Below are positions 41,200-49,798 of a DNA stretch of 64,000 nucleotides, one piece after another. The DNA is taken from assembly GCF_027853245.1 (NCBI RefSeq), contig NZ_JAPTZM010000004.1, one strand, 5' to 3'. The notes beneath the pieces were generated by a model. The model was given only the letters and a program-made list of their open reading frames with translations. It searched no databases and was not told the origin of the DNA. The first letter of the stretch is position 1; each line of letters starts with the position of its first letter. The translations under genes were made by a program, and so were the position numbers. The stretch comes from Atlantibacter subterraneus (GTDB taxonomy: Bacteria > Pseudomonadota > Gammaproteobacteria > Enterobacterales > Enterobacteriaceae).

Positions 41200-41586
41200 A
41201 TGAAAAAGAAAACCGTACTTAATCCAATACTTGTTGAGCGCCTTTCAGAGCTGAACGGGCGCGGCATGACCAAATCCGATATGGCTAGGGTTGCTGGGGT
41301 AACTCCGCAGTCTGTGAACGGCTGGTTCAAAAAGGGTGTGATCAGCAAGAAATCTGCTCTCGCTGTTGCTGACGCAGCTGGCGTTTCGATGCCCTGGCTA
41401 CTCGGTGAGGACGTTGGAGAGAAAGATGGACTTAAGCCGGACGAACAGCGCCTGCTAGAGCTCTACCGCCAGCTGCCGGAAGAAGAGCAACAGAACATGC
41501 TCCGCATCTTCGCGATTCGCCTGAAGGAGTTGGATGAGCTGTATGAGAAATACATGAAGGGGCGGATACGACCGCAGGGGGGTTAA
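41200..41586 (+). CDS. CI-type repressor without protease domain
   Basis: 128 residues. N-terminal helix-turn-helix: LVERLSELNGRGMTKSDMAR, VAGVTPQSVNGWFKKGVISK. The remainder is a short helical region (LYRQLPEEEQQNMLRIFAIR). Lambda CI-like repressors have a C-terminal S24 peptidase domain of about 100 residues; it is absent here, as in Rac-type repressors. Divergent from the YdaS/Cro gene across three operators, so it is the likely prophage repressor. How SOS would release it is not evident from its own sequence. Confidence 0.82.
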   Translation: MKKKTVLNPILVERLSELNGRGMTKSDMARVAGVTPQSVNGWFKKGVISKKSALAVADAAGVSMPWLLGEDVGEKDGLKPDEQRLLELYRQLPEEEQQNMLRIFAIRLKELDELYEKYMKGRIRPQGG

Positions 41587-41714
41587 GCAACTGGTTATGA
41601 ACGGGCTTAATCACGTGACCGCTGATGCCGATTAATGGGCCCGGAAGTGTTGAGATAATATCTGTACGACTGGTTTGAGTGACAGCTTGCATAACACATA
41701 AAACAGGAATATTT

Positions 41715-42734
41715 ATGGTAAGCAAATCGGATAATGAGAATATTAAAAAAAACATTAAGCCTAAATCAATTAAGTTGAGAGCTTTTAAGGTCGAAAACAG
41801 CGATTTAACAAAAAAATCAAATCCTGCAAAGCAACTGCTTTTATCTAAACTGACGAGTTCATCCACAGTTAAGGAAAGATGCATGCTTCTTACCCCGGAT
41901 GATCCAAAGGAAGGTCAAGACTTAATCCCTCATTATCAGTTATCTGAAACAAGCAAATCAGTATTTTGCTCAATGTTTCGAATCGCTCCGAGTGAAGGTG
42001 TTGAAAAAATACCAGATCAACTTTTTGATAAACCGTCATTTACCATAAACGACCTCCAAGGCGCAGACATTGATACAGCGGTTGTATGCAAAAGCCATTT
42101 TTATTTTTGCATGAATGATAATTATTTAGTTACTAACTTACCATTAAACAAAACTATATCTTCTCTTCAGACATACATCCGATGGCTTACTGGCAATGAG
42201 CTTATTGAGCTCACACCAATGATCACAAAAGGGAATCAAGTTCAGCTAAAGGATTTGAAAGCAATTTCAGTTAAAGATCCTACTCCCATTCCTAATGAAT
42301 TCCCAAATGACGCAACCATCTCAAATCAGGCTGCTTCTTTGCCTCAAGTTCAAGAAAAAAACACGTCAATAAAACTAACACAGTCCGTTTTTGATGCAAT
42401 TGCATCTGCAATACCAAAACTGACTAACCTTAAAGAAATTATTGACAACCAAATAGTTTCCGCTGAGCTCTTAATCAAATTTAACAAGCCGAGAGGTATG
42501 GATGAAGATGATTATGCTAGAATACTGGGAGCAACACTGAAACCAGTTAGCGATTTAGATAACATTACTTTCAAAAGAAGTGATGGCAGGTCTGAAGTCA
42601 AAGGTAAAGATCTACTAAAAATAAAAAATGTTACAATTGATGTTACAGATTCTGGCAAACTTGTTGAGCAAGGAGTATTTCAGGAAATGAGCCGGTATAT
42701 ATTAGAGATTGAAAGTGAAGCGACAAATAGTTAG
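41715..42734 (+). CDS. RexA-position soluble protein
   Basis: 339 residues from the ATG at 41715 (MVSKSDNENIKKNIKPKSIK, AGGA upstream). AT-rich. N-terminal 60 residues are basic and low complexity; the middle (FCSMFRIAPSEGVEKIPDQL, YIRWLTGNELIELTPMITKG) and C-terminal part (ILGATLKPVSDLDNITFKRS) show no motif I recognise. It lies in the lambda rexA position: after the repressor, same strand, followed by a four-helix membrane protein whose start overlaps its end. Likely a lysogen-expressed exclusion protein that acts with the downstream partner; similarity to RexA itself not established. Confidence 0.6.
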   Translation: MVSKSDNENIKKNIKPKSIKLRAFKVENSDLTKKSNPAKQLLLSKLTSSSTVKERCMLLTPDDPKEGQDLIPHYQLSETSKSVFCSMFRIAPSEGVEKIPDQLFDKPSFTINDLQGADIDTAVVCKSHFYFCMNDNYLVTNLPLNKTISSLQTYIRWLTGNELIELTPMITKGNQVQLKDLKAISVKDPTPIPNEFPNDATISNQAASLPQVQEKNTSIKLTQSVFDAIASAIPKLTNLKEIIDNQIVSAELLIKFNKPRGMDEDDYARILGATLKPVSDLDNITFKRSDGRSEVKGKDLLKIKNVTIDVTDSGKLVEQGVFQEMSRYILEIESEATNS

Positions 42735-43164
42735 TTTGTTAATAGTATCATTGCTTACAGTAGGCCTCCCTTCAGTTATGAAGTGGAGGCCAGAGGCATT
42801 TCTCATTTCAACCCTCTATTCAGTATGTGGAATCATGTTCTCTATAGGGTTGGGGCTAATTGTCACATTTAATATGGCCGGGGTAAGAAATAAAGGTTAT
42901 ATCAAAAAAATAAGAAAGAGTCTTTTAGTAATAAGGAACTCCTTCTTAAGGTATTTTACCATCTCTACCTTCTGCCTAATACTTAATGAGTATCTGAAAG
43001 GTTTTGAATTCGCATGGGAATTCAAAAGCATTGTTTTGAAATTTTCTCCATCGATGCTTTTCTTCCTGCTTATAATTTATTCAATTGTGTTTTTTATCAT
43101 CAACTTTTTAAGTGTTCAAGAGCTTGGCCATGATATCTATGACAAGGTAAATGAAGAGGATTAA
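42715..43164 (+). CDS. RexB-position membrane protein
   Basis: 149 residues from the GTG at 42715 (a TTG at 42709 is the alternative). Four predicted membrane helices: IVSLLIVSLLTVGLPSV, FLISTLYSVCGIMFSIGLGL, YFTISTFCLILNEYL, FFLLIIYSIVFFIINFL, with a basic cytoplasmic loop (KGYIKKIRKS). Length and topology match lambda RexB (144 residues, four helices, polar C-terminus). It overlaps the upstream gene by 20 bases, so the two are coupled. Probably an ion-channel-like partner in a two-component superinfection exclusion system. Confidence 0.6.
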   Translation: MKRQIVSLLIVSLLTVGLPSVMKWRPEAFLISTLYSVCGIMFSIGLGLIVTFNMAGVRNKGYIKKIRKSLLVIRNSFLRYFTISTFCLILNEYLKGFEFAWEFKSIVLKFSPSMLFFLLIIYSIVFFIINFLSVQELGHDIYDKVNEED

Positions 43165-43188
43165 ATACAATTAATCCCCCTTTTCGCA

Positions 43189-43367
43189 TCAGCACTCCGC
43201 CACCTCCTCAAACGCCTCATCCTGAACACCATCGCCCATCTGCCTCTTTAGTCTCACCAGTTCATTAATGATGTTCGCACGGTTAATGGCTTTTGGAGCT
43301 GATGCCAGGCTAATCTCCGCCGCGTCGATCGCCAAACTAACCCAGTTTTCTCGTCTTTATTCTTCAT
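43189..43367 (-). pseudogene. Frameshifted small phage gene
   Basis: From the ATG at 43367 (GGAG eight bases upstream) the frame reads MKNKDEK, then the coding pattern moves to another frame: ENWVSLAIDAAEISLASAPK ... NRANIINELVRLKRQMGDGV ... EVAEC, ending at 43189. A one-base indel around the gagaaaact run at about 43348 explains the break; removing one base would give a 58-residue protein. The second frame has no start of its own after an upstream stop. Could also be a sequencing error. Confidence 0.45.
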
Positions 43368-43443
43368 CGTTCTGCTCCGCTATGTCCTCATAAAGACTAA
43401 TACCGAGTGATATACATGCTAAATGCCCGCTCCTCACTCCGAA

Positions 43444-43470
43444 CCCGGCCTTAGCGTCGGGATTTTTTTT
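43444..43470 (+). terminator. Terminator of the repressor/Rex-like operon
   Basis: CCCG (43444-43447) pairs with CGGG (43458-43461), followed by eight or nine T on the plus strand. Short stem, but placed after the cI-like and Rex-like genes and before the pL region. Confidence 0.5.
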
Positions 43471-43496
43471 GCCTGCAATCCACTGAACATCACGAT

Positions 43497-43562
43497 TAAG
43501 TCTGAAACTTACAATCAAACTTAGCCTTGGGCTTGACACAGTTTAAGTCTAAGGCTTAATAT
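43497..43562 (+). promoter_or_regulatory. Left operators (three sites) and pL promoter
   Basis: Three sites of the same type as the right operators: 43497-43511 (taagtctgaaactta), 43519-43534 (inverted orientation) and 43544-43558 (taagtctaaggctta). A perfect TTGACA at 43533-43538 and a -10 near 43556-43562 read rightward into the recombination genes. The repressor can therefore control both early directions. Confidence 0.75.
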
Positions 43563-43716
43563 GCATACACCAAGACGCACCACGAACCACCCAGGCATGG
43601 AGCCCACGAAGTAGCCGCCGACGGCATACGAATAGTCGGATGAGGTGGAGTGATTAACGCGCATCAGGTTCAAGAAACGTTCCGCCAGCCTGGCGATAAG
43701 GGCAGAGGAGATTGAG

Positions 43717-43989
43717 ATGAAAGGTAACACGAAGAAAACAGGCATGTATGGGTTTGCGGCCTGCTGGGCGCGCGGTATCGAGTCGCGCCAGAAACCACTG
43801 CAGCTACCAAGCTCACGAAAAAACAGCGGTACAGGATGGGTTAATAGTCCTGAGTATAAGCACACGCATCGCGCTCAGCAGCGCTTCAACAAAACAGGCG
43901 GAATACCTCGCGGAAAAGCCTACGCGAAAATGTTCCGCCTGGGATATCGAAGCGAAAGCCGCAAAGACTTTACTCGAGCGATTCAATAA
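43717..43989 (+). CDS. Hypothetical early protein, first gene after pL
   Basis: 90 residues: MKGNTKKTGMYGFAACWARG, very basic, without clear domains. Selected over an overlapping frame (43748-44008) because GAGGAG precedes its ATG. Its 3' end overlaps the convergent gene at 43970. A transcription antiterminator such as N is basic and lies here in lambda, but no arginine-rich N-type motif can be recognised. Confidence 0.5.
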   Translation: MKGNTKKTGMYGFAACWARGIESRQKPLQLPSSRKNSGTGWVNSPEYKHTHRAQQRFNKTGGIPRGKAYAKMFRLGYRSESRKDFTRAIQ

Positions 43990-44257
43990 GCGTCAGGGGA
44001 GTAATTGACTCCATAGGTATCAGGCTTTCAGGAAAATAGTTTGCTGCAACTTTTGCAGATAGCTTTCCAGCGATTTCAGAGGTTCGGTTAGTCGTAACAA
44101 CTTCATTTACTGATTCTGAGAGCTTGTACCAACCGTCTTTTTCGCAAGTGTAGATATAGCACGGAACAGAGTGGCCGGTTGAAGGGGAAAGAGTCTGATG
44201 TTTTGAGACATAGGCTTCATTTCCACAAACTGGACAATTCACTTTACTGCCTTTCAT
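43970..44257 (-). CDS. Zinc-ribbon hypothetical protein opposite the pL transcript
   Basis: 95 residues from the ATG at 44257 (AAGGAA upstream), starting MKGSKVNCPVCGNEAYVSKH with a CPVC pair and a later C (YIYTCEKDGWY), a single zinc ribbon, then a polar C-terminus. It is on the minus strand in a plus-strand operon, so it probably has its own promoter and is lysogen-expressed. Function unknown. Confidence 0.6.
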   Translation of the reverse strand: MKGSKVNCPVCGNEAYVSKHQTLSPSTGHSVPCYIYTCEKDGWYKLSESVNEVVTTNRTSEIAGKLSAKVAANYFPESLIPMESITPLTLIESLE

Positions 44258-44346
44258 TTTTGTTTCCTTTGCTGGCTGTGTGAGAGCGACCAGCATACCA
44301 CCGAGCCTGAAGTGGTTAAAAGACAGGCGAAACAAGGGGGAAGAAG

Positions 44347-44721
44347 ATGGTTAACCAACATTACGGCACGATGCACATCATTCGCCAGTGCGTGACCCCG
44401 GGAATGCTGGCAAAGCACGACGGGCACACCTGGAATGTGTCAGCGGTTCGCGGCAAATACGTTTACCTGCGCACCATGCGCGGCGCCACACGTATCAACG
44501 ATTGTCTTGTGGAAGTTTTACTGAATGGCTGGGGTGATCCGATGATTCACGGACAGGAAACTACCGGTGCGAAATGCGCCTACTGCAAAACGCCTTTCCA
44601 GACAGGCGATGAAGTGAAAAGCACCCTGCTTTTACTGCGCGGCAACATGCTTGCCCGCGAAGAACGGCAGTACTGCTCTAAGCAGTGCGCCGAGCACGAC
44701 CAGATGGCTCACGAGCAATAA
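44347..44721 (+). CDS. Conserved phage protein with treble-clef-like Cys motif
   Basis: 124 residues. Beta N-terminal half (GMLAKHDGHTWNVSAVRGKY), then CAYCKTPFQTGDEV ... YCSKQCAEHDQ, a CxxC/CxxxC metal site. Upstream of the RecE-type gene in the pL operon. GGGGGAAGAAG precedes the ATG. Function not known. Confidence 0.6.
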   Translation: MVNQHYGTMHIIRQCVTPGMLAKHDGHTWNVSAVRGKYVYLRTMRGATRINDCLVEVLLNGWGDPMIHGQETTGAKCAYCKTPFQTGDEVKSTLLLLRGNMLAREERQYCSKQCAEHDQMAHEQ

Positions 44722-44851
44722 ACGCAAAAACCCGCCAAAGCGGGCCTTACGTCCGGTAACACCGACCAAAGCATACCGGAATTTTTCACCTAAACCGAAG
44801 GCGGCTCTTACAAGCGCCGGGGATCTTACAACCCAAAGGAGCTCAGACGCA

Positions 44852-47800
44852 ATGAACACATATGCGTTTCTCATTAAGGCAAAAGCGAAATCAGGGGCCA
44901 AAAACCTGTTTTGCTGGCTCTCTGCCAAATCCGACTCGCGCGCCCAGCGTGAAATCGAGAACATCCTGGAAGACGCCGAAATTGAAACTGGACGCGGCGC
45001 GGATTACCAGCTTCCGGTCCGTACGAACTGGCTTATTGTTGACGACCTGCCCGCCGAAGGCGTTCTGGACGATAGCTGGTGTGATCGTTACGAACTCGGC
45101 GAAGACGGGAAGTCATGGAGCAAAATTTCCAGAGAAGCCGAATCCGTAAATATTCAGGAAGAGCACGCGCAGCTGGAGGACACTGCCGGTCATGCCAGTG
45201 TGCCGGCTGCTGACGTCCCTGCGCTGCTTCGCCCGGTAGCGCGCCTGCGTCTGCCGCAGCGCCTGATTGCTCACCTGCTTAACGACACTGAAGTGAAAGA
45301 AATCAGTGAAGCTATGCACGTGCAAATCGGCGCAGCTGAGGCCGATGAAAGTAATCTCTATATCCAGAATTTGCTGCAGGCCTGCCGGGATGTACCAGGC
45401 ATTGATGAACTGTCTGCGCATGTTGAGTGGAAACTCATTCAGGCCGTAAAAGAATTATTCCCACTCGATCAGAACCACGAAATCAGCGCCATTAACGGCT
45501 TTATTTCAGCCTGGGTGGAAGCTGAACCAGGCGATCGCCCGCACCTCGTTAAAGAATGGGCTGAAATTAATAACACCAGCGACACCGCCTCTGAAATCGT
45601 CCAGGAATTCCGTGACGCTGACGTGCCGGCACTTATCACCGTGGCCACTCTGCCATTCCGCCAGCGTCTGCTTGCCCAGCTCATTTCTGAAGAAGAGTAC
45701 GCCTATTACATCACCCTCGAGCAGAAGAAAGAAGTTATTACGCTGGAACTGGATGTCGATAACTCGTATGTCCAGAACCTGCTGCTGGCCGCTGAAAACA
45801 CGCCTGCGCTGAAAGACGTCAAAGAATACGACCTGTGGAAACTGACCGCCTCGGTCAGGGAAGTGTTTCCTCAGGATCGTAAAACACCTGAGCTGGGCGT
45901 GATGCTGCAGTTCCTGAAGGCCTGGAGCGAGACGATGTACACCGATCGCGGGCTGCTGGTCAAAGAGTGGGCTAAAGGCAACCGCGTGTCCGCTATCCAG
46001 CGCACCGACACCGGCACAAACGCTGGCGGCGGCATCGCGACAGATCGCAGCCAGGATTATGCGCATACCCTGGATACGCTGGATATTGAAATTGCAGCCG
46101 CGACGCTGCCGATGGATTTCGATATTTACAACATGCCTGTATCCATTCACCGCCACGCCAGAGAAATCATTGAGAAAAAAGAAAGCCCGTTCAGGGAATG
46201 GTCAGCCGCGCTGCGCAAAACTGCGGGCATACTGGATTATTCACGCGCTGCCATTTTCGCCTTGATCCGTGGTGCCGCCGAGAACGTCCATCACTTCCCG
46301 GTCAGCCTGCAAACCTATATCAGTGCAAACCTGAAAGAACACCAGCATGACAAGCCAGATGCTGCAACTGTAGAGGCTGCGCAATTCAGCCGTGAAACCC
46401 TGGATAAACAACTGGCTGCTGGCCGCGGCGAATATGTCGAGGGTATCAGCGACCCGGCGGATCCGAAATGGGATAAAACGCCGCGTAAAACTTTCTGTAC
46501 TCACGAAGAGAATCTGCAGCGCGCCCGGGAAGAAGGGGCGCGCCGCCGGGCTGAGGAAGCAGCTGCACAGCCGAAGGTCGAAAACCTCGGCGCTGGTGTG
46601 TTCTCCATCGAAGGGCTGACCGGTAACCCCCCGGTTAATCCGGACAATGGCCCGGTAATGGGCGACGCCACTTATCAGGAAATGGCCGAAGGCCTACGCG
46701 AAGAACTGGAGATTACCGAAGATGTGCAGATGGAAACGGCTGTCAGTAACGAAATCCCGGCTGGTACACCGGTTTCAACAGGCGAAGGCGCTGATGCAGA
46801 TCATCCGCAGGCAGATGCCGTAACGCCATCAGAAATTTTCGCTGCCGCAGCGCCGAGTCTGGCGAATCATGATCAGGAGAATGTGAAGCAAAAACCGGAA
46901 AATGCGCATCAGAATGACGATTCTGCGCATCAAAACGCCCAAAAAGTAAATCAGATCGAGCCAGAAGAGCACCAGGATAAATCAACAGTGGAATACCCAG
47001 CGTTCTTCGAGCCAGGTCGTTATGAAGGGTTGCCGAACAGCGTTTACCACGCCGCTAACGGCATCAGCTCCACCATGGTGAAAGATGCCCGCGTCAGCCT
47101 GATGTTCTATCACGGCCGCCATGTAACCAAGACAATCCGCCGCGAAAGCAGCGAGGCGCTAACCTTCGGCAGTCTGACCCACACGCTTACCCTGGAGCCG
47201 GAGAAGCTTCACGAAGAATTCGTGGTGTTCCCCGGCGTTCCGGAGGAAGCATTCACTACCACCGACTCCATGAAGGCGTTCATCCGCGAATTTAATGCGG
47301 ATAAGCCAAAAGCCGAGCAGCTGAAACTCACCGGCAAGAAAGAAGAACTGCAGGCGGCTATCCGCGCGGTGAACCCTGGTGCCATTTTCGCTGATGAGTT
47401 CGAGCAGCAATGGCGCGATAGCGTGGCCGGTAAAACCATCCTTTCCATTGAGCAACTGGCGCTGGCCACGGCAATTCAGCAAGCCCTGTTAAACCATGAA
47501 TCAGCCGGGAAACTGCTGCGCCACCCTTCCCGTTCAGTCGAAACCAGTTACTTCGGTATGGACGACGAAACCGGTCTTGAGGTCCGTGTTCGCCCTGACC
47601 TTGAGGTTGAAATCAACGGTGTTCGTATCGGCGTTGATCTGAAGACGATTAGCATGGGCCGCATAAAGCAGGACGGCCTGCGCGCCAGGCTGCACCGGGA
47701 AATCATCGACCGCGATTACCACCTCAGCGCGGGCATGTACTGCTCCGTCGCTGACTTTGACCAGTTCTTCTGGATCTTCGTCAACAAAGACGAGGGTTAC

Positions 47801-47992
47801 CACTGGGTGGCGGTTATTGAGGCATCGGAGGATCTGCTGGCGTTGGGCATGCAAGAGTATCAGAAAACCATGCGCGCTCTGGCTCAGGCCTACGATACCA
47901 ACTACTGGCCTGCGCCGATCACCGAAGACTACACCGACGAACTGAACGACTTCGACCTGCACCGCCTTAAAGCGCTGCGCACTCAGGCATAA
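44852..47992 (+). CDS. recE: Exonuclease VIII, RecE-type, with duplicated N-terminal module
   Basis: 1046 residues from the ATG at 44852 (AAGGAG upstream). The N-terminus MNTYAFLIKAKAKSGAKNLF and NWLIVDDLPAEG match the Rac RecE N-terminus. A module of about 150 residues is repeated: VPALLRPVARLRLPQRLIAH (about residue 122) and VPALITVATLPFRQRLLAQL (about 258), each continuing to a KLIQAVKELFP or KLTASVREVFP helix. Then DRGLLVKEWAKGNRVS as in RecE, an acidic linker, and the C-terminal PD-(D/E)xK 5'-3' exonuclease (RPDLEVEINGVRIGVDLKTI). Acts with RecT in recombination. Longer than the 866-residue Rac protein, mainly by the duplicated module. Confidence 0.9.
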   Translation: MNTYAFLIKAKAKSGAKNLFCWLSAKSDSRAQREIENILEDAEIETGRGADYQLPVRTNWLIVDDLPAEGVLDDSWCDRYELGEDGKSWSKISREAESVNIQEEHAQLEDTAGHASVPAADVPALLRPVARLRLPQRLIAHLLNDTEVKEISEAMHVQIGAAEADESNLYIQNLLQACRDVPGIDELSAHVEWKLIQAVKELFPLDQNHEISAINGFISAWVEAEPGDRPHLVKEWAEINNTSDTASEIVQEFRDADVPALITVATLPFRQRLLAQLISEEEYAYYITLEQKKEVITLELDVDNSYVQNLLLAAENTPALKDVKEYDLWKLTASVREVFPQDRKTPELGVMLQFLKAWSETMYTDRGLLVKEWAKGNRVSAIQRTDTGTNAGGGIATDRSQDYAHTLDTLDIEIAAATLPMDFDIYNMPVSIHRHAREIIEKKESPFREWSAALRKTAGILDYSRAAIFALIRGAAENVHHFPVSLQTYISANLKEHQHDKPDAATVEAAQFSRETLDKQLAAGRGEYVEGISDPADPKWDKTPRKTFCTHEENLQRAREEGARRRAEEAAAQPKVENLGAGVFSIEGLTGNPPVNPDNGPVMGDATYQEMAEGLREELEITEDVQMETAVSNEIPAGTPVSTGEGADADHPQADAVTPSEIFAAAAPSLANHDQENVKQKPENAHQNDDSAHQNAQKVNQIEPEEHQDKSTVEYPAFFEPGRYEGLPNSVYHAANGISSTMVKDARVSLMFYHGRHVTKTIRRESSEALTFGSLTHTLTLEPEKLHEEFVVFPGVPEEAFTTTDSMKAFIREFNADKPKAEQLKLTGKKEELQAAIRAVNPGAIFADEFEQQWRDSVAGKTILSIEQLALATAIQQALLNHESAGKLLRHPSRSVETSYFGMDDETGLEVRVRPDLEVEINGVRIGVDLKTISMGRIKQDGLRARLHREIIDRDYHLSAGMYCSVADFDQFFWIFVNKDEGYHWVAVIEASEDLLALGMQEYQKTMRALAQAYDTNYWPAPITEDYTDELNDFDLHRLKALRTQA

Positions 47993-48003
47993 GGGGAATG
48001 ACG

Positions 48004-49116
48004 ATGGAAAACATGAATATCGTAACCACGGAGCAGCAGGCTCCAAACACTATCTCTGCCAGTAACGCCATCTTCAATGTGCAGGCATTAACCCAGTTGC
48101 AGGCCGTTGCCGGTTTGATGGCTCAGGCAGCAGTAACGGTCCCTGAACATCTTCGCGGCAACCCAGCCGACTGCATGGCCATCATCATGCAGGCAATGCA
48201 ATGGGGCATGAACCCTTACGCCGTTGCACAGAAAACGCACCTGGTAAACGGCGTACTGGGTTACGAAGCGCAGCTGGTCAACGCGGTGATCTCGAGCTCA
48301 AACGCAATCGTGGGACGCTTTCACTATGAGTACGAGGGTGACTGGTCGAAATGCGCCAGCAGCCGTGAGGAGGTCGTTAAGAAGCCGGCGAAAGGCGGCG
48401 GGACGTACGACAAGAAAGAAATGGTACGAGGCTGGTCCAGCGCCGACGAACAGGGCCTGTCGGTTCGCGTGGGTGCGGTCATCCGCGGCGAGAGTGAAAT
48501 CACCTGGGGAGAACCGGTCTTCCTTTCCAGCGTGATTACCCGCAATTCGCCGCTGTGGATATCAAACCCGAAACAGCAGATCGCTTACCTGGCACTTAAG
48601 TACTGGGCGCGTCTCTACTGCCCAGCGGTTGTTCTCGGCGTGTATACGCCTGATGAAGTGGAGCAACGCACCGAGAAAGAGATAAACCCGGTGCCAGCGC
48701 GGGTAAGCCTGGCTGAAATCTCTAGTGACAACGTAACAACAACTCACAGCGCGCAGGAATCGGCGACCAATATCAATACCTTGGCCGATGATTTCCGCGA
48801 CCGCATTGAATCTGCTGAAGACGTCGATGGCGCTAAAGCGGTACGTGTGGATATCGAAGCAGCGAAAGCCACACTGGGCACCGCCCTGTTTACTGAACTG
48901 AAAAACAAAGCCGTGAAGCGCTATTACCTGGTGGACGCGCGCAACAAAGTCGAAGCGGCGATCAACTCACTGCCACAGCCGGATGAGCCGGATGCCGCAG
49001 AAATATTCGCGAAGGCTGAGCAGACCCTGACGGCGGCGAAACGCCACCTGGGCGATGAGCTTTACGAGAAATTCAGCATCACGCTGCTGGATATGAAACC
49101 TGAGTATGTCGGCTAA
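48004..49116 (+). CDS. recT: RecT single-strand annealing protein
   Basis: 370 residues from the ATG at 48004, chosen for its spacing from AAGGGG (47991-47996). RecT features: YAVAQKTHLVNGVLGYEAQL, SSSNAIVGRFHYEYEGDW, NSPLWISNPKQQIAYLALKYWARLY region, and a variable C-terminus. Pairs single strands made by RecE. The gene follows RecE with 11 bases between and the ending matches the longer RecT variants. Confidence 0.95.
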   Translation: MENMNIVTTEQQAPNTISASNAIFNVQALTQLQAVAGLMAQAAVTVPEHLRGNPADCMAIIMQAMQWGMNPYAVAQKTHLVNGVLGYEAQLVNAVISSSNAIVGRFHYEYEGDWSKCASSREEVVKKPAKGGGTYDKKEMVRGWSSADEQGLSVRVGAVIRGESEITWGEPVFLSSVITRNSPLWISNPKQQIAYLALKYWARLYCPAVVLGVYTPDEVEQRTEKEINPVPARVSLAEISSDNVTTTHSAQESATNINTLADDFRDRIESAEDVDGAKAVRVDIEAAKATLGTALFTELKNKAVKRYYLVDARNKVEAAINSLPQPDEPDAAEIFAKAEQTLTAAKRHLGDELYEKFSITLLDMKPEYVG

Positions 49117-49149
49117 GGGAGGCGGGAGGGTTCGCCCTCCCGGTTAACG

Positions 49150-49410
49150 ATGAGACTAATTAACAGAGGCAGCAAACAATCTCCGGTGGCCCGACAGGCT
49201 TGCGCCGCAGCGCTCCAGGAACATTACGAGCGTTTCGGGGACTACGGCATAACAGGCAAAAGCGTAGATTACATGATCCGGGTTGACGGGACCAAACTTC
49301 GCGTCGAGATCAGGAACTGCCAACACAGTTACATCGCGACGCCGATGGATAAACCTCGTAGGTTACGCGCTCTGGCAAGCCCTGTGATGGGTTTAAGGGG
49401 AAAACCATGA
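49150..49410 (+). CDS. Hypothetical protein downstream of RecT
   Basis: 86 residues, MRLINRGSKQSPVARQACAA, basic with a central beta hairpin (YMIRVDGTKLRVEIRNCQHS). Overlaps the next gene by 4 bases. Function unknown; similar small genes follow recT in Rac-like prophages. Confidence 0.6.
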   Translation: MRLINRGSKQSPVARQACAAALQEHYERFGDYGITGKSVDYMIRVDGTKLRVEIRNCQHSYIATPMDKPRRLRALASPVMGLRGKP

Positions 49411-49754
49411 TCTGCTGTTTTAAAGAGGTACCGAAATCGCAGTGGCCGGAAAAACTCCACGATCCCAACCGAACCAGCGTCTGGATAAATCCGCGCTTTC
49501 TGGTGCAGGAATTTCATGAGGACGGAGGCGTGATCCGCCTGTCAGTTAATACAAGAGAGCTGGGGTTAGCCGGACGCTGGAAAGACGGCATAAGCTGGGA
49601 CACGCTCCAGGAAATCAAAAACGCCGTTGGCTATGCAGACAGGGATGCGGTCGAGATTTACCCGGCTGAACGCGACGTGGTGAACGTGGCGAATATACGC
49701 CACCTGTGGATTTTACCTGAACCGTTGCCATATGCATGGCGTCGTGACAGTTGA
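49407..49754 (+). CDS. Conserved phage protein (DUF7694-like)
   Basis: 115 residues. Pattern RTSVWINPRFLVQEFHEDGG ... RLSVNTRELGLAGRWKDGISWDTLQEIKN ... AVEIYPAERDVVNVANIRHLW is common in phage proteins next to excisionase genes; family name from memory. Role unknown. Translational coupling with both neighbours. Confidence 0.7.
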   Translation: MICCFKEVPKSQWPEKLHDPNRTSVWINPRFLVQEFHEDGGVIRLSVNTRELGLAGRWKDGISWDTLQEIKNAVGYADRDAVEIYPAERDVVNVANIRHLWILPEPLPYAWRRDS

Positions 49755-49798
49755 TAACGAATTATCAATGGCCCCGGCCCGGGCTACTGGAGAGAAGT

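Noticed and set aside
43748..44008. 86-codon plus-strand ORF overlapping the first pL gene
   Set aside because: No ribosome site; the frame from 43717 has GAGGAG directly before its ATG.
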